DNA of 64,000 bases from Marinococcus halophilus. GTDB lineage: Bacteria > Bacillota > Bacilli > Bacillales > Marinococcaceae. The position numbers and the translations under genes are program-made. Shown here piece after piece: positions 37,155 to 50,960 of this stretch. The stretch is from assembly GCF_002265875.1 (NCBI RefSeq), contig NZ_NPFA01000005.1:124001-188000 (forward strand). The letters run 5' to 3'. Each line of letters starts with the position of its first letter. Position 1 is the first letter of the stretch. The notes below the pieces were generated by a model. That model saw nothing but the letters and a program-made list of their open reading frames with translations. It had not been told where the DNA came from and did no database searches.

Positions 37155-38297
37155 ATGCATTTCACCGTTAATCGAGATCAATTTGTGCAACATGTACAAA
37201 ACGTAAATAAAGCTGTCTCCTCGAGAACGACAATCCCAATACTGACTGGTATCAAGATCGTTGCCGCTGCTGATGGCGTAACATTAACCGGAAGTGATTC
37301 CGATATATCGATCGAAACGTTTATTCCGACAGAAGAAAACGATAACCAGTATGTTCAAGTGCACGAGCAGGGAAGCATTGTGCTTCAGGCCCGTTTTTTT
37401 GCAGAAATTGTAAAGAAACTCCCGGGCGAGGAAGTTGAAGTTGTTGTACAGGACCAGTTTGCGACTACGATTCGTTCTGGTTCGGTCGTGTTTAACCTGA
37501 ACGGCCTGGATCCTGAAGAATACCCAAGGCTTCCCCAGCTTGATGATACAAATATGTTTCACCTGCCACAGAGTCTGCTTAAGGATATGATCCGACAGAC
37601 TGTTTTCGCCGTATCAGCGCAAGAAACCCGGCCAGTGTTGACAGGTGTAAACCTCGAAAGCGAAAACGGGGAGCTGATCTGTACGGCTACAGACAGCCAC
37701 CGTCTTGCTCTCCGAAAAGCAAATCTTGAAGCAGGTTCGGATGCGCCCGATTTATCTAATATTGTTATCCCGGGTAAAAGTCTAAATGAGTTAAGCCGCC
37801 TGCTGAGCGATGATGATTCCACCGTTGAAATTATTATTACGGAAACCCAGGTAATGTTTCGTTTTCCACATCTTCTGTTTTATTCACGACTCCTCGACGG
37901 GAAATACCCGGTAACAAAAAATATGATTCCTTCCGAGACCAAAACCGGGGTGGAGTTGTCCACAAAAGAGCTGCTGCAGTCCCTCGACCGGGCACTGCTG
38001 CTATCAAGAGAAACAAAAAACAACGTGATCAACTTGAAAACGCTCGGGGACGGACGAGTTGAAATTAACTCCGTTTCATCTGAAATTGGAAAAGTGACGG
38101 AAAACATCGATTGTGATAAAATAGATGGAGAAGAACTTCGCATCTCGTTTAACGGAAAAAACATTACAGATGCCCTGAAGGTAATCGACAGCGAAAAAAT
38201 CCATATTCAATTCACCGGAGCTATGAGCCCATTTGTTGTACGTCCGACAGACCACGATCAAATGCTGCATTTATTCTCACCGGTACGCACGTATTAA
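37155..38297 (+). CDS. dnaN: DNA polymerase III sliding clamp (beta subunit)
   Basis: Ring clamp that tethers polymerase to DNA. Three repeated domains are visible; start MHFTVNRDQFVQHVQNVNKAVSSRTTIPIL and end PVRTY (the usual PxRTY ending). 380 residues. ATG at 37155 behind AAGGGAG, directly after the oriC unwinding tract. Confidence 0.98.
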   Translation: MHFTVNRDQFVQHVQNVNKAVSSRTTIPILTGIKIVAAADGVTLTGSDSDISIETFIPTEENDNQYVQVHEQGSIVLQARFFAEIVKKLPGEEVEVVVQDQFATTIRSGSVVFNLNGLDPEEYPRLPQLDDTNMFHLPQSLLKDMIRQTVFAVSAQETRPVLTGVNLESENGELICTATDSHRLALRKANLEAGSDAPDLSNIVIPGKSLNELSRLLSDDDSTVEIIITETQVMFRFPHLLFYSRLLDGKYPVTKNMIPSETKTGVELSTKELLQSLDRALLLSRETKNNVINLKTLGDGRVEINSVSSEIGKVTENIDCDKIDGEELRISFNGKNITDALKVIDSEKIHIQFTGAMSPFVVRPTDHDQMLHLFSPVRTY

Positions 38298-38311
38298 AGT
38301 TAAACGAGTAT

Positions 38312-38346
38312 ACGGCCTTTTGTATAAAACAGGAGGCCGTTTTTCT
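38312..38346 (+). terminator. Terminator after dnaN
   Basis: Stem ACGGCCT (38312-38318) / AGGCCGT (38334-38340), followed by TTTTTC. Confidence 0.8.
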
Positions 38347-38499
38347 TATGTTGTGCTGGCAGGGCACGTGAAACGAATAGTGCGATATACTGGCATTTTT
38401 CGCTTATTTTTAGTAAAATATAGAGTATGAATGAAATATGTTCGGAAACAGGCAGAAGTAATAATTATGCTTTGAATATCCGGCGTCGGGAGGATCGAT

Positions 38500-38724
38500 A
38501 TGGGAGAGGCGATTAATATCACAACCGAATATATAACACTCGGCCAGTTCCTCAAAGAAGCTGGAATCATCGATACAGGTGGTATGGCGAAGTGGTTTCT
38601 CTCTGAGTTCGCTGTGGAAGTGAACGGGGAAGAAGAAGCCCGCAGGGGAAGAAAGCTCTATCCAGGAGACGTAGTGGAAGTCGAAGAGAACGGAACCTTC
38701 ACTATCGATACCGGCGAAGGATGA
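38500..38724 (+). CDS. rlbA: S4-domain RNA-binding protein YaaA/RlbA
   Basis: A 74-residue S4-like protein (EYITLGQFLKEAGIIDTGGMAKWFLSEFAVEVNGEEEARRGRKLYPGDVVEV) linked to 50S assembly in Bacillus. ATG at 38500 behind GGGAGG. It is 10 bp ahead of recF, the normal arrangement. Confidence 0.95.
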   Translation: MGEAINITTEYITLGQFLKEAGIIDTGGMAKWFLSEFAVEVNGEEEARRGRKLYPGDVVEVEENGTFTIDTGEG

Positions 38725-38734
38725 CTACAGGCCT

Positions 38735-39853
38735 GTGTATGTAAAAAATATTCGGCTCAAGCAGTATCGGAACTATGAAGATATTGCTTTGCAAATAGAG
38801 AACACTGTAAACGTTATTGTTGGAGAAAATGCCCAGGGAAAAACGAATTTGATGGAAGCTATTCATATGCTTGCTTTTGCGAAGTCCCACCGGACCTCCA
38901 AGGATAAGGAGCTAATCGGCTGGAACCACGATTTTGCCCGTATTGAAGCTTCAGTAGAACGAAAGCAGCGGCACGTTGATCTTGAAGTCGTTCTTTCTGC
39001 TAAAGGAAAAAAAGTAAAAAAGAACGGCATTGAACAAAAAAAGCTAAGTGAATATATAGGCGCCTGCAACGTCGTCATGTTTGCCCCGGAAGATCTTAAC
39101 CTTGTAAAAGGCGGGCCGAATATGAGGCGGCGTTTTATTGATATGGAGATCGGCCAGATCAGCCCGGTGTATCTGCACGACCTCTCCAAGTATCAGCGCA
39201 TTCTGAAGCAGCGCAACCAGCTGCTGAAGGGCATGTTTCCCGTGCCCAGCCAAGAGCAGGAATTAACGCTTGAAGTAATTGATGAACAGTACATTGAAGC
39301 AGCCGTGAAGGTAATTCAGCGTCGTTACGGCTTCCTGCAGCAGCTTGAGCGATGGGCCTCAGAGATCCATACGCGGATCACACAGAACCGGGAGCGCCTT
39401 GAGCTGCGGTACGACCCCTCTGCAAACATACATGCAGAGATGGAGCCCTCCGTGCTTGCTGAAGAGCTTCGTACAGAGCTAGGCCGACGTAGGGAAAATG
39501 AGGTCCGCCGGGGGCTTTCGCTTGCAGGACCGCACCGGGACGAAATGAAGCTCCTAGTCAACGAAAGGGACGTACAAACGTACGGTTCCCAGGGCCAGCA
39601 ACGAACAGCTGCCCTGTCCCTGAAAATGGCAGAGATAGAACTTATCCGCGCTTATGTAGGAGAGTATCCTATTCTTCTGCTTGATGATGTGCTTTCGGAA
39701 CTTGATCAGCATCGGCAGTCTCATTTATTGGACGCGATTCAGGGGAAAGTACAAACCTTTGTTACCACGACAAGCATTGAAAGCATCAAGCACGAGACAA
39801 TCGAGCGGGCAACCGTGTTTACAGCCCGCAAGGGTCAATTGGAAAAACAGTAG
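38735..39853 (+). CDS. recF: DNA replication and repair protein RecF
   Basis: SMC-like ATPase that helps load RecA at gaps. Walker A VGENAQGKTNLMEAIHML, signature GSQGQQRTAALSLKMAE, Walker B PILLLDDVLSELD; 372 residues. GTG start at 38735 behind AAGGATG; the nearby ATG at 38739 is out of frame. It is coupled to rlbA. Confidence 0.97.
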   Translation: MYVKNIRLKQYRNYEDIALQIENTVNVIVGENAQGKTNLMEAIHMLAFAKSHRTSKDKELIGWNHDFARIEASVERKQRHVDLEVVLSAKGKKVKKNGIEQKKLSEYIGACNVVMFAPEDLNLVKGGPNMRRRFIDMEIGQISPVYLHDLSKYQRILKQRNQLLKGMFPVPSQEQELTLEVIDEQYIEAAVKVIQRRYGFLQQLERWASEIHTRITQNRERLELRYDPSANIHAEMEPSVLAEELRTELGRRRENEVRRGLSLAGPHRDEMKLLVNERDVQTYGSQGQQRTAALSLKMAEIELIRAYVGEYPILLLDDVLSELDQHRQSHLLDAIQGKVQTFVTTTSIESIKHETIERATVFTARKGQLEKQ

Positions 39854-39866
39854 GTGGTGAATCACA

Positions 39867-40151
39867 TTGTTTATACATTTAGGCGACGGCACCGTAATAC
39901 GTTCGAAAGACGTTATTGCGATTTTAGATAGTAACAGCCAGAATTCTTCAAGCATCACATGGCAGTTCCTGCAGGCAGTCGAAAGTGACGACAAAGAACA
40001 AATCGCAGATTCTGAAGCAAAATCCGTCGTGGTTACGGAAGAAAAGGTATATTTCTCACCTATTTCTTCTTTAACGCTGAAGCGCAGATCGCAGATTATT
40101 TCAGAATATGATGAATATCATGAAGAAATACAGGCAGCTAAAGAAGACTAA
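39867..40151 (+). CDS. remB: RemB-like regulator (YaaB, DUF370)
   Basis: Family that controls biofilm matrix genes in B. subtilis. The N-terminus MFIHLGDGTVIRSKDVIAILD is diagnostic; here it has 94 residues with a short Lys/Glu-rich tail. The start is TTG at 39867 behind AGGTGGTGA. It lies between recF and gyrB as in Bacillus. Confidence 0.93.
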   Translation: MFIHLGDGTVIRSKDVIAILDSNSQNSSSITWQFLQAVESDDKEQIADSEAKSVVVTEEKVYFSPISSLTLKRRSQIISEYDEYHEEIQAAKED

Positions 40152-40167
40152 GCGTGCAAAAGCATGA

Positions 40168-42150
<1,983 letters not shown>

Positions 42151-42174
42151 GAGACGGCATCAAGGTGACACAAA

Positions 42175-42210
42175 GAAACCCCCGCTTAAATCTTTCGCGG
42201 GGGTTTCTAT
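42175..42210 (+). terminator. Terminator between gyrB and gyrA
   Basis: Eleven-bp stem GAAACCCCCGC / GCGGGGGTTTC (42175-42185 with 42197-42207). The tail has few T, so it may be partial, allowing read-through into gyrA. Confidence 0.6.
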
Positions 42211-42269
42211 CGAATATAGCAACAATAGGCATTTAAGCCTGATGGAATAGAAAGTAGGAGGTTACTGCA

Positions 42270-44738
42270 ATGGCAGAAAACGAATCCAGAGTCACGGAGA
42301 TCGGTATTGGCGAAGAGATGCGCACCTCGTTTTTGGACTACGCGATGAGCGTTATCGTCAGCCGTGCTCTTCCGGACGTTCGTGACGGAATGAAGCCGGT
42401 GCACCGGCGTATTTTATTCGCAATGAGCGAACTTGGCATGACCCCGGACAAACCGTTCCGGAAGTCAGCCCGTATCGTTGGTGATGTTATCGGTAAATAC
42501 CATCCACACGGCGACTCTGCAGTTTATGAAACAATGGTGCGGATGGCACAGGATTTCAGCTACCGCCACCCAATTGTTAACGGTCATGGGAATTTTGGTT
42601 CCGTAGACGGGGACGGCGCAGCAGCGATGCGTTACACTGAAGCGAAAATGTCCAAAATATCGCTTGAAATGGTCCGCGATATTAACAAAGACACCATTGA
42701 CTACCAGGAAAACTATGATGGCAACGAACGGGAGCCTGTGGTGCTGCCGGCCCGCTTTCCGAATCTGCTGGTTAATGGAACCTCCGGAATTGCGGTAGGA
42801 ATGGCTACCAATATTCCACCGCACCGGCTGGAGGAAGTCATTGACGGAGTGCTCGCCCTGAGTGAAAACCCTGATATTACGGTAGAAGAGCTGATGGAAT
42901 ACATTCCCGGGCCTGACTTCCCGACAGCTGCTTCCATTTTAGGACGCTCCGGTATCCGGAAAGCCTATCAAACGGGTAAAGGTTCAATTATTATCCGCTC
43001 GCATGCTTACATTGAGGAAGATAAAAGAGGCAAGGAAACCATTATCGTAGATGAACTGCCGTACCAGGTGAATAAAGCCCGGCTGGTAGAGCGTATTGCA
43101 GAGCTGGTGCGCGAGAAAAAAATCGACGGCATTACTGATCTGCGCGACGAATCAGACCGTAACGGCATGAGGATCGTCGTGGAAGTACGAAGAGATGCCA
43201 ACGCCAACGTCATTTTAAATAACTTATACAAGCAAACGGCCCTGCAGACGAGCTTTGGCATTAACATGCTTGCTCTCGTTAACGGCCAGCCGAAAGTGCT
43301 GGATCTTAAAGAATGCCTGTACCACTATCTTGAACATCAAAAAGTAGTGATTCAGCGCCGCACTGCTTTTGAACTCCGAAAGGCAGAAGCCCGGGCTCAT
43401 ATTGTGGAAGGCCTGCGGGTAGCGCTTGATCATCTTGATGCAGTGATTGAGTTGATTCGGGAATCAGATACGACGGAGATTGCAAGAAATGGCCTGATGG
43501 AAAACTACGATTTGAGTGAAGATCAGGCGCAGGCCATCCTCGACATGCGTCTGCAGCGTTTAACAGGCCTCGAGAGAGATAAAATTGAGCAGGAGTACCG
43601 GGAGCTCATGGAGCGGATCCGCGAGCTGAAAGACATTTTAGCCAACGAAGAGCGGGTGCTTGAAATTATTCGGGAAGAGCTTACCGAGGTGAAGGAAAAA
43701 TTCGGGGACGACCGTCGGACCCGCCTGGAAGCCGGAGAGAACTCCATCGAAGATGAGGACCTTATTCCGCGCCAAGACGTAGTAGTCACCATTTCGCACC
43801 AGGGCTATATTAAGCGTATGCCGATTGATACGTACCGGAGCCAACGCCGGGGTGGCCGGGGCGTACAAGGAATGGGCACGAACGAGGATGACTTCGTAGA
43901 GCATCTGCTTACGACTAATTCTCACCAGACGATTTTATTCTTTACCAACAAAGGGAAAGTGTATCGCCTGAAAGCATATGAAATTCCTGAATTAAGCCGT
44001 ACGGCTAAAGGAATTCCATTAATCAACCTACTTCAGATTGATAAAGGGGAGTACATCAGTACCGTCATTCCAATCGAGGAGTTCTCGGAAAATGCTTACC
44101 TTTTCTTCCTAACGAAAAAAGGGATTTCAAAAAGAACCGTTCTTTCTGCGTTTTCGAATATCCGCAAAGGCGGCCTGTTCGCTATTAATGTCCGGGAAGA
44201 CGATGAGCTTCACGGTGTGCGTCTCACTTCCGGGGACGATTCCTTAATTATCGGTACCAAACAAGGAATGTCTATTCACTTTGAGGAAGAGGATGTACGC
44301 TCGATGGGACGGACTGCTTCCGGTGTTAAAGCAATCTCGCTTCGAAATGGCGACGAAGTAGTGGGTATGGACATTGCACAGGAAAATGAAATGATCTTAA
44401 TGGTAACGAACAAAGGATATGGAAAGCTCACATCACTTGAAGAATTCAGTAAACAAAACCGCGGCGGCAAAGGGCTAAAAGCCATTAAACTTACGAGCCG
44501 TACCGGTGAACTTGCAGCGATGCGTTCCGTACCGGTAGATATCGACCTGATGGTTATGACTATCCAGGGAATAGTTATCCGCATGCATGTTGGCGACGTT
44601 TCCAGGCTCGGCCGATACGCCCAGGGCGTGCGTCTCATCCGCCTTGATAAAGGGGAAGCTGTTTCTACAGTAGCGCCTGTAATCGAACACGAAGTGAACG
44701 AAGAAGAAAACGTGCCAGCAGAATCCGAAGAAGAATAG
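42270..44738 (+). CDS. gyrA: DNA gyrase subunit A
   Basis: Breaks and rejoins DNA. Catalytic Tyr122 in [10 protein letters not shown]; the quinolone region reads [16 protein letters not shown] with Ser83 and Glu87, the sensitive form. The GyrA-box [11 protein letters not shown] and six beta-pinwheel repeats follow; the tail [17 protein letters not shown] is acidic. 822 residues. ATG at 42270 behind AGTAGGAGG. Confidence 0.98.
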   Translation: MAENESRVTEIGIGEEMRTSFLDYAMSVIVSRALPDVRDGMKPVHRRILFAMSELGMTPDKPFRKSARIVGDVIGKYHPHGDSAVYETMVRMAQDFSYRHPIVNGHGNFGSVDGDGAAAMRYTEAKMSKISLEMVRDINKDTIDYQENYDGNEREPVVLPARFPNLLVNGTSGIAVGMATNIPPHRLEEVIDGVLALSENPDITVEELMEYIPGPDFPTAASILGRSGIRKAYQTGKGSIIIRSHAYIEEDKRGKETIIVDELPYQVNKARLVERIAELVREKKIDGITDLRDESDRNGMRIVVEVRRDANANVILNNLYKQTALQTSFGINMLALVNGQPKVLDLKECLYHYLEHQKVVIQRRTAFELRKAEARAHIVEGLRVALDHLDAVIELIRESDTTEIARNGLMENYDLSEDQAQAILDMRLQRLTGLERDKIEQEYRELMERIRELKDILANEERVLEIIREELTEVKEKFGDDRRTRLEAGENSIEDEDLIPRQDVVVTISHQGYIKRMPIDTYRSQRRGGRGVQGMGTNEDDFVEHLLTTNSHQTILFFTNKGKVYRLKAYEIPELSRTAKGIPLINLLQIDKGEYISTVIPIEEFSENAYLFFLTKKGISKRTVLSAFSNIRKGGLFAINVREDDELHGVRLTSGDDSLIIGTKQGMSIHFEEEDVRSMGRTASGVKAISLRNGDEVVGMDIAQENEMILMVTNKGYGKLTSLEEFSKQNRGGKGLKAIKLTSRTGELAAMRSVPVDIDLMVMTIQGIVIRMHVGDVSRLGRYAQGVRLIRLDKGEAVSTVAPVIEHEVNEEENVPAESEEE

Positions 44739-44745
44739 TGTAACT

Positions 44746-44779
44746 CCCGGCCGTATGCTGAACGGCCGGGTATTTTTTT
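44746..44779 (+). terminator. Terminator of gyrA
   Basis: Nine-bp stem CCCGGCCGT / ACGGCCGGG (44746-44754 with 44762-44770), followed by a T-rich tail with a run of seven T. Confidence 0.9.
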
Positions 44780-44887
44780 ATGGAAGCCTATTCTAAAATT
44801 ATCCAATCAAAATAGTGAAAATAATGGAATTTTTCAAGGAAAATAGTACAATGAAAGTACTATATTAGAAGAAGTGGAGGAGGCTCC

Positions 44888-45916
44888 ATGCGGATACATA
44901 TTAATCAGGCAGTACCCGGATGCGTACTGGTGAACGATGTTTTTGCAGTGAACGAAACGCCGGTGGTTAGAAAACAAACAGCATTAACAGAACAGTTGGT
45001 TGAAATTATCAAACAGTTTCTTATAGAGTACATTGAGGTAAAGCCGGTGCTTGTTAACGGCGACCCTTTTTCACCAGTCAAAGAGGCTGAGGTAAACAGC
45101 AGGCATCAACAGCCGGAATTTGAAGATATATATGATACAGCGGTAGAAGCCCATGAAGCTATGTGGCGCTCTTGGAAAGCCGGGGGAGCCATTGAGATGA
45201 CAAAAGCCCGGGCGGTCCTTGCTCCTCTGCTCGAAAGTCTTGAAGAACATGCCTCCAGCGTTTTTACGAGCTATCAGTTTATAGATCAGGAAAAGTACGA
45301 TAGCCATCACGCAATCGCAGTGGCTCTGCTAGCTGCCTTTCTGGCCAAAAAGCATGGCTGCAGCCGAAAGGAATGGGCCGGAGCAGCACTGGCCGGGCTC
45401 TTATGTGACGCTTCCCTGGCCAGAAATTCCGCGTCGGGACAATCGGAAGCAGATAAGCATCCGATTCAGAGCTACCAGATGGCAAAGGCTGCCGGGACGG
45501 TCAGTGATGAAGTATTGCTTGCGATTCTGCAGCACCATGAACGAGAAGACGGGAGCGGCTATCCGCTCAAAATGAAAAGCGGCAAAATATATGTACTGAG
45601 CAGCCTTGTTGCAGCGGCGGATATGTATCACGCCATGGCAGGCGAGAGGCTGAACAGCGAAGGAAAATCGGCGTTTCATGTGATGCAGGAGCTGGCAGTC
45701 CATTCGTTTGGAAAACTGCCTCCCGCCGTAATAGAAACGTTAACAGAGCAGTTCATAACTGTAATGACTGGAAAGAAGGTGCAGCTTGCCGACGGCAGAA
45801 CGGCCTCCATTGTGCATTTGGACCGCCGGGAGATAGAATATCCGCTGGTTCAGCTTGATAAGGACAAAGAGGTCGTTCAACTAAATGAAACATTAGCCAT
45901 ACACCATGTTCTCTAG
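44888..45916 (+). CDS. HD-GYP-like protein with altered HD motif
   Basis: 342 residues: an N-terminal region of about 100 residues (RIHINQAVPGCVLVNDVFA) typical of some Bacillus HD-GYP proteins, then an HD-GYP domain (about 135-300). The HD-GYP hallmark HHEREDGSGYP is intact, as are the first metal His in DSHHAIAVAL, HPIQSYQM and Asp in AAADMYHAM. But the motif that should read LLHDIGK is LLCDASL: the metal His is Cys. c-di-GMP phosphodiesterase activity is therefore doubtful. It takes the place of yaaC and the rRNA operon between gyrA and guaB. Confidence 0.8.
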   Translation: MRIHINQAVPGCVLVNDVFAVNETPVVRKQTALTEQLVEIIKQFLIEYIEVKPVLVNGDPFSPVKEAEVNSRHQQPEFEDIYDTAVEAHEAMWRSWKAGGAIEMTKARAVLAPLLESLEEHASSVFTSYQFIDQEKYDSHHAIAVALLAAFLAKKHGCSRKEWAGAALAGLLCDASLARNSASGQSEADKHPIQSYQMAKAAGTVSDEVLLAILQHHEREDGSGYPLKMKSGKIYVLSSLVAAADMYHAMAGERLNSEGKSAFHVMQELAVHSFGKLPPAVIETLTEQFITVMTGKKVQLADGRTASIVHLDRREIEYPLVQLDKDKEVVQLNETLAIHHVL

Positions 45917-46055
45917 CATGGTGTATTATGTATGAAGTAAAAACAGTGAAATCCTTTACATAAATATTAGCAGTTATTTATAAATTTTCGGAAAAATAAA
46001 ACATATTCCTTTTGCTTCTGAGACTGGCTGAAACGTGATAAGATATTAGAAATAA

Positions 46056-47576
<1,521 letters not shown>

Positions 47577-47587
47577 TAATAATGGAA

Positions 47588-47617
47588 GACGGAAGCCGCC
47601 AGCTTTCGTCTTTTTTT
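47588..47617 (+). terminator. Terminator of guaB
   Basis: Stem GACGGAAGC / GCTTTCGTC with one wobble pair, followed by seven T; 12 bp after the stop. Confidence 0.85.
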
Positions 47618-47629
47618 GTATCTGCGCAT

Positions 47630-47643
47630 ATTTCCCGGGAAAT
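47630..47643. promoter_or_regulatory. Noc-binding site between guaB and dacA
   Basis: ATTTCCCGGGAAAT, the same perfect 14-bp palindrome as in parA, here in the intergenic gap ahead of dacA. Confidence 0.8.
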
Positions 47644-47755
47644 ATTGTTGCCCGGCCGGTTCTGGAAGGCTTTATAAAAGGAACAATGGCAGATATGTTT
47701 TAAAGTGAGGCTGTGGTAAAATATGCGATAGCTATACACCACGGAGGTGCAGAGA

Positions 47756-49009
47756 TTGAAGAGAAATAAGCTGAAAACAGCAGGGGTCTCCTGCGTAGCG
47801 GCTGCAGTCATCTGGACGTTTGGCAGTATGCCAGTTCAAGCGGCAGAGCCTGATATAGAAGCAAGCGCTTCGATTATGATAGATGCAGACACAGGGCAGA
47901 TAGTGTATGAAGATAATACAGAAGAGCTGCTTTCTGCGGCCAGCATGTCCAAAATGATGACAGAATACATAGTAAACAAAGCAGTTGAAGAGGGCGATAT
48001 CAGCTGGAATGATGAAGTGGCAATCAGCGAGAAAGTCCGTGAACTTTCTCTTCAAACCAATTTATCAAATGTGCCTCTTCGTCAGGATGAGACCTATACG
48101 GTCAAAGAACTTTACGAGGCTATGGCCATTTATTCTGCGAACGGGGCGACCATTGCTTTGGCAGAACATATTGAGGGCAATGAGGCAGCTTTTGCCGACC
48201 GGATGAATCAACAGGCCGAGGAGCTTGGCATGGAGAAGTATGAATTCGTAAACGCGACCGGGCTGAATAATTCTACGATGATGGGGTATGCACCGGAAGG
48301 AAGCGGTAAGAGCGCAGAAAACATGATGTCAGCCAACGATACGGCCTTGTTGGCTTACCATCTGTTGGATGAATATCCGGAAGTGCTGGACGTGGCAGGC
48401 GTGCCGAAAAAAACATTCAACGAAGATTCGGAAGAATCAATCGAGATGATTAACTGGAATAAAATGCTTCCAGGTCTCCAACAGGAGTACGAAGGAGTGG
48501 ACGGGCTGAAAACAGGCACAACTGACTTGGCCGGAAATGCTTTTACCGGGACGATCGAACAGGACGGAAACAGATATATATCAGTTGTGATGAATGCAAA
48601 AACAAAAATGTCACGTTTTACAGAAACGGCTAAACTGTACGATTATGCTGATCGGGAACTTGAAAGCCAAACGCTGGTGGAAAAAGGAGCAGAAATCGGC
48701 AGGGACTCCTCTATTGAAGTAGAAAATGGCCAGGAAGAAAACATACAAGTAGCAGCAGGAGAAACACTGGAGCTGATTTCTTCAGAGAATAAAGAGCCCG
48801 AATATGAGATTGCTGTATCTAAAAATGAAGCCCCAATCGAAAAAGGCGAAGAAGTGGGCACAGTAGTTGTTACAAACAGTGAAGCCTCTTATATACAGGG
48901 CAGAGCCAACCGTACCGAAGTACCTCTGGTAGCGGCAGAAGCCGTGGAGAAGCGCGGATGGTTTGGTAACATGGTGCAGAACATTGGCAATCTGTTCAGC
49001 GGTTTATAG
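47756..49009 (+). CDS. dacA: D-alanyl-D-alanine carboxypeptidase DacA (PBP5)
   Basis: Trims pentapeptides in the cell wall. Signal peptide ending PVQAAEPD, SxxK with Ser63-Lys66 (SMSK), SxN (YSANGA) and KTG (GLKTGTTDLA). The C-terminal domain ends in the amphipathic membrane helix GWFGNMVQNIGNLFSGL. I choose the TTG at 47756 (LKRNKLKTAGV) because the upstream GTG at 47747 lies inside the GGAGGTG ribosome site. About 417 residues. Confidence 0.95.
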   Translation: MKRNKLKTAGVSCVAAAVIWTFGSMPVQAAEPDIEASASIMIDADTGQIVYEDNTEELLSAASMSKMMTEYIVNKAVEEGDISWNDEVAISEKVRELSLQTNLSNVPLRQDETYTVKELYEAMAIYSANGATIALAEHIEGNEAAFADRMNQQAEELGMEKYEFVNATGLNNSTMMGYAPEGSGKSAENMMSANDTALLAYHLLDEYPEVLDVAGVPKKTFNEDSEESIEMINWNKMLPGLQQEYEGVDGLKTGTTDLAGNAFTGTIEQDGNRYISVVMNAKTKMSRFTETAKLYDYADRELESQTLVEKGAEIGRDSSIEVENGQEENIQVAAGETLELISSENKEPEYEIAVSKNEAPIEKGEEVGTVVVTNSEASYIQGRANRTEVPLVAAEAVEKRGWFGNMVQNIGNLFSGL

Positions 49010-49028
49010 AACAGAGCCACTGATGAAT

Positions 49029-49052
49029 AAAAGCTTTCTTGAAGGCTTTTTT
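49029..49052 (+). terminator. Terminator of dacA
   Basis: Stem AAAAGC (49029-49034) / GCTTTT (49045-49050), followed by TT; short, 20 bp after the stop. Confidence 0.5.
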
Positions 49053-49174
49053 GGCTTAAAACAAGATGCTTTATCCAGATATAGTATAGTGTTATAATAG
49101 GACTACTGAGCGTTATTATTACACCACAAAAAATGGTGGTAAAAGATAGAATATTGGAGCTGGAGGGCTGGAAT

Positions 49175-50059
49175 ATGGCAGAGAGAGGAACAGATCGGAT
49201 TAAAAGAGGCATGGCTGAGATGCAAAAAGGCGGCGTTATTATGGACGTCGTCAACGGAGAACAGGCGAAAATCGCCGAGGAGGCAGGAGCCGTAGCTGTA
49301 ATGGCCCTTGAACGGGTGCCTTCAGACATTCGGGCTGCTGGCGGCGTAGCGCGCATGGCAGATCCTACAATCGTTCAGGAGGTCATGGAGGCTGTATCGA
49401 TCCCGGTAATGGCAAAAGCCCGTATCGGCCACATCGTCGAAGCACGTGTGCTCGAATCGCTGGGTGCTGATTACATTGATGAAAGCGAAGTCCTCACCCC
49501 GGCAGACGATGTGTACCACATGGATAAAACAGAATATACAGTCCCATTTGTCTGTGGAGCCCGTGATCTTGGAGAAGCGGCCCGCCGTATTGGTGAAGGA
49601 GCTTCCATGCTTCGTACAAAAGGGGAACCGGGCACCGGTAACATTGTGGAAGCAGTACGCCACATGCGTTTGATTCAGTCTCAAATCCGCAAAGTAATCG
49701 GCCTGTCGAAAGACGAATTAATGACAGAAGCGAAAAACCTTGGTGCCCCGTACGAACTGCTGCTTCAAATCCGTGAAGAGGGCCGCCTGCCGGTGGTTAA
49801 CTTTGCTGCAGGCGGAATAGCGACGCCAGCCGACGCCGCTTTAATGATGCAGCTGGGCGCTGACGGTGTATTTGTGGGCTCCGGTATTTTCAAATCCGAA
49901 TATCCGGATAAATTTGCCCGGGCTATTGTAGAGGCGACAACACACTATGAAGATTACGAACTGATTGCTAAGCTGTCCAAAGGGCTGGGTACTGCAATGA
50001 CCGGGATGGATATTTCCCAGCTCGAAGGCTTTGACCGCATGCAGGACCGCAGCCAGTAA
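49175..50059 (+). CDS. pdxS: Pyridoxal 5'-phosphate synthase, synthase subunit PdxS
   Basis: Makes PLP from ribose 5-phosphate, glyceraldehyde 3-phosphate and ammonia supplied by PdxT. The active Lys is in [18 protein letters not shown] and the phosphate site in GGVARMADP and [29 protein letters not shown]. Start ATG at 49175 ([16 protein letters not shown]) behind GGAGGG; 294 residues. Confidence 0.97.
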   Translation: MAERGTDRIKRGMAEMQKGGVIMDVVNGEQAKIAEEAGAVAVMALERVPSDIRAAGGVARMADPTIVQEVMEAVSIPVMAKARIGHIVEARVLESLGADYIDESEVLTPADDVYHMDKTEYTVPFVCGARDLGEAARRIGEGASMLRTKGEPGTGNIVEAVRHMRLIQSQIRKVIGLSKDELMTEAKNLGAPYELLLQIREEGRLPVVNFAAGGIATPADAALMMQLGADGVFVGSGIFKSEYPDKFARAIVEATTHYEDYELIAKLSKGLGTAMTGMDISQLEGFDRMQDRSQ

Positions 50060-50082
50060 TATAATACAGGGGGTTTTTACTC

Positions 50083-50673
50083 ATGATGAAAATCGGCGTT
50101 TTAGCTCTTCAAGGCGCTGTTCGTGAACATGTTAAAGGTTTAGAGGCCCCTGATACGGAAGTTATTATCGTAAAACGGCCGGAACAGCTTGAAGAAATTG
50201 ATGGGCTGGTATTTCCGGGAGGCGAAAGCACGACGATGCGGCGTCTGGTGGAAAAATATCAATTTTTTGAGCCGCTGCAGGCGTTCGCCAAAGCAGGGAA
50301 GCCAGTGTTTGGCACGTGCGCCGGCCTGATTTTGATGGCGACCGACGTGGTGGGCGAGCCGGGAGGCCATCTTGAACTGATGGATATGACGGTTCAGCGT
50401 AATGCATTCGGACGCCAGCGGGAAAGCTTCGAAACCAGGCTTTCCATTCGCGGAGTCGCAGACGATGCCGAAGCAGTATTTATCCGGGCTCCACTGATTA
50501 CGGAAGTTGGACAAAACGTCGAAGTGCTCGCAGAGTATAACGATGAAATCGTAGTAGCTCGGCAGGATCATCTGCTTTCCTGTTCTTTTCATCCAGAGCT
50601 GACGAACGACCGCAGATTTCACCAGTATTTCGTACAAATGGTACGGGAAGCGCAAGCGGCAGTGAATGTGTAA
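50083..50673 (+). CDS. pdxT: Pyridoxal 5'-phosphate synthase, glutaminase subunit PdxT
   Basis: Class I glutaminase that feeds ammonia to PdxS. Triad: Cys in [11 protein letters not shown], His and Glu in [11 protein letters not shown]; oxyanion motif FPGGESTTM. 196 residues. It starts 23 bp after pdxS (ATG-ATG at 50083/50086) and is co-transcribed with it. Confidence 0.96.
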   Translation: MMKIGVLALQGAVREHVKGLEAPDTEVIIVKRPEQLEEIDGLVFPGGESTTMRRLVEKYQFFEPLQAFAKAGKPVFGTCAGLILMATDVVGEPGGHLELMDMTVQRNAFGRQRESFETRLSIRGVADDAEAVFIRAPLITEVGQNVEVLAEYNDEIVVARQDHLLSCSFHPELTNDRRFHQYFVQMVREAQAAVNV

Positions 50674-50684
50674 ATACAATCGCG

Positions 50685-50917
50685 TTGATGGACAATAGTA
50701 CTTCTGCATTTTTTCTTCAGAGAGTCGGTGGCTGGTGTGAACCGATGAAAATGCAGGGGGAATCCCGTCCGGAGTAAAACGGTGAACATCAGTAGCCGTT
50801 TTCGGCTTGTCCCCGTTAACGGATGAAAGAAAAGCCGGCAGTGACGTTTACTGCAACGAGGGTGGCAACGCGGGAAATTAAAGTCTCGTCCCTGATTCAC
50901 AGGGGCGGGGCTTTTTT
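50685..50917 (+). promoter_or_regulatory. T-box riboswitch of serS (tRNA-Ser sensing)
   Basis: Stem I features GATGGACAATAGTA and AGAGAGTCGGTGGCTGGTG, a candidate specifier TCC (50763-50765, Ser), the T-box AGGGTGGCAACGCG (50859-50872), and a terminator GTCTCGTCCCTG / CAGGGGCGGGGC with TTTTTT (50883-50917). The bases TGGC in the T-box pair with the GCCA 3' end of tRNA-Ser, matching the G discriminator in the window's own tRNA-Ser. Uncharged tRNA-Ser would stop termination and raise SerS. Confidence 0.9.
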
Positions 50918-50960
50918 ATAATATATAAAATAGATAACTATACAAGGGGGAAACACACTT

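Noticed and set aside
38365-38374. Half parS (CACGTGAAAC) after dnaN
   Set aside because: The left half does not match the palindrome; likely chance.
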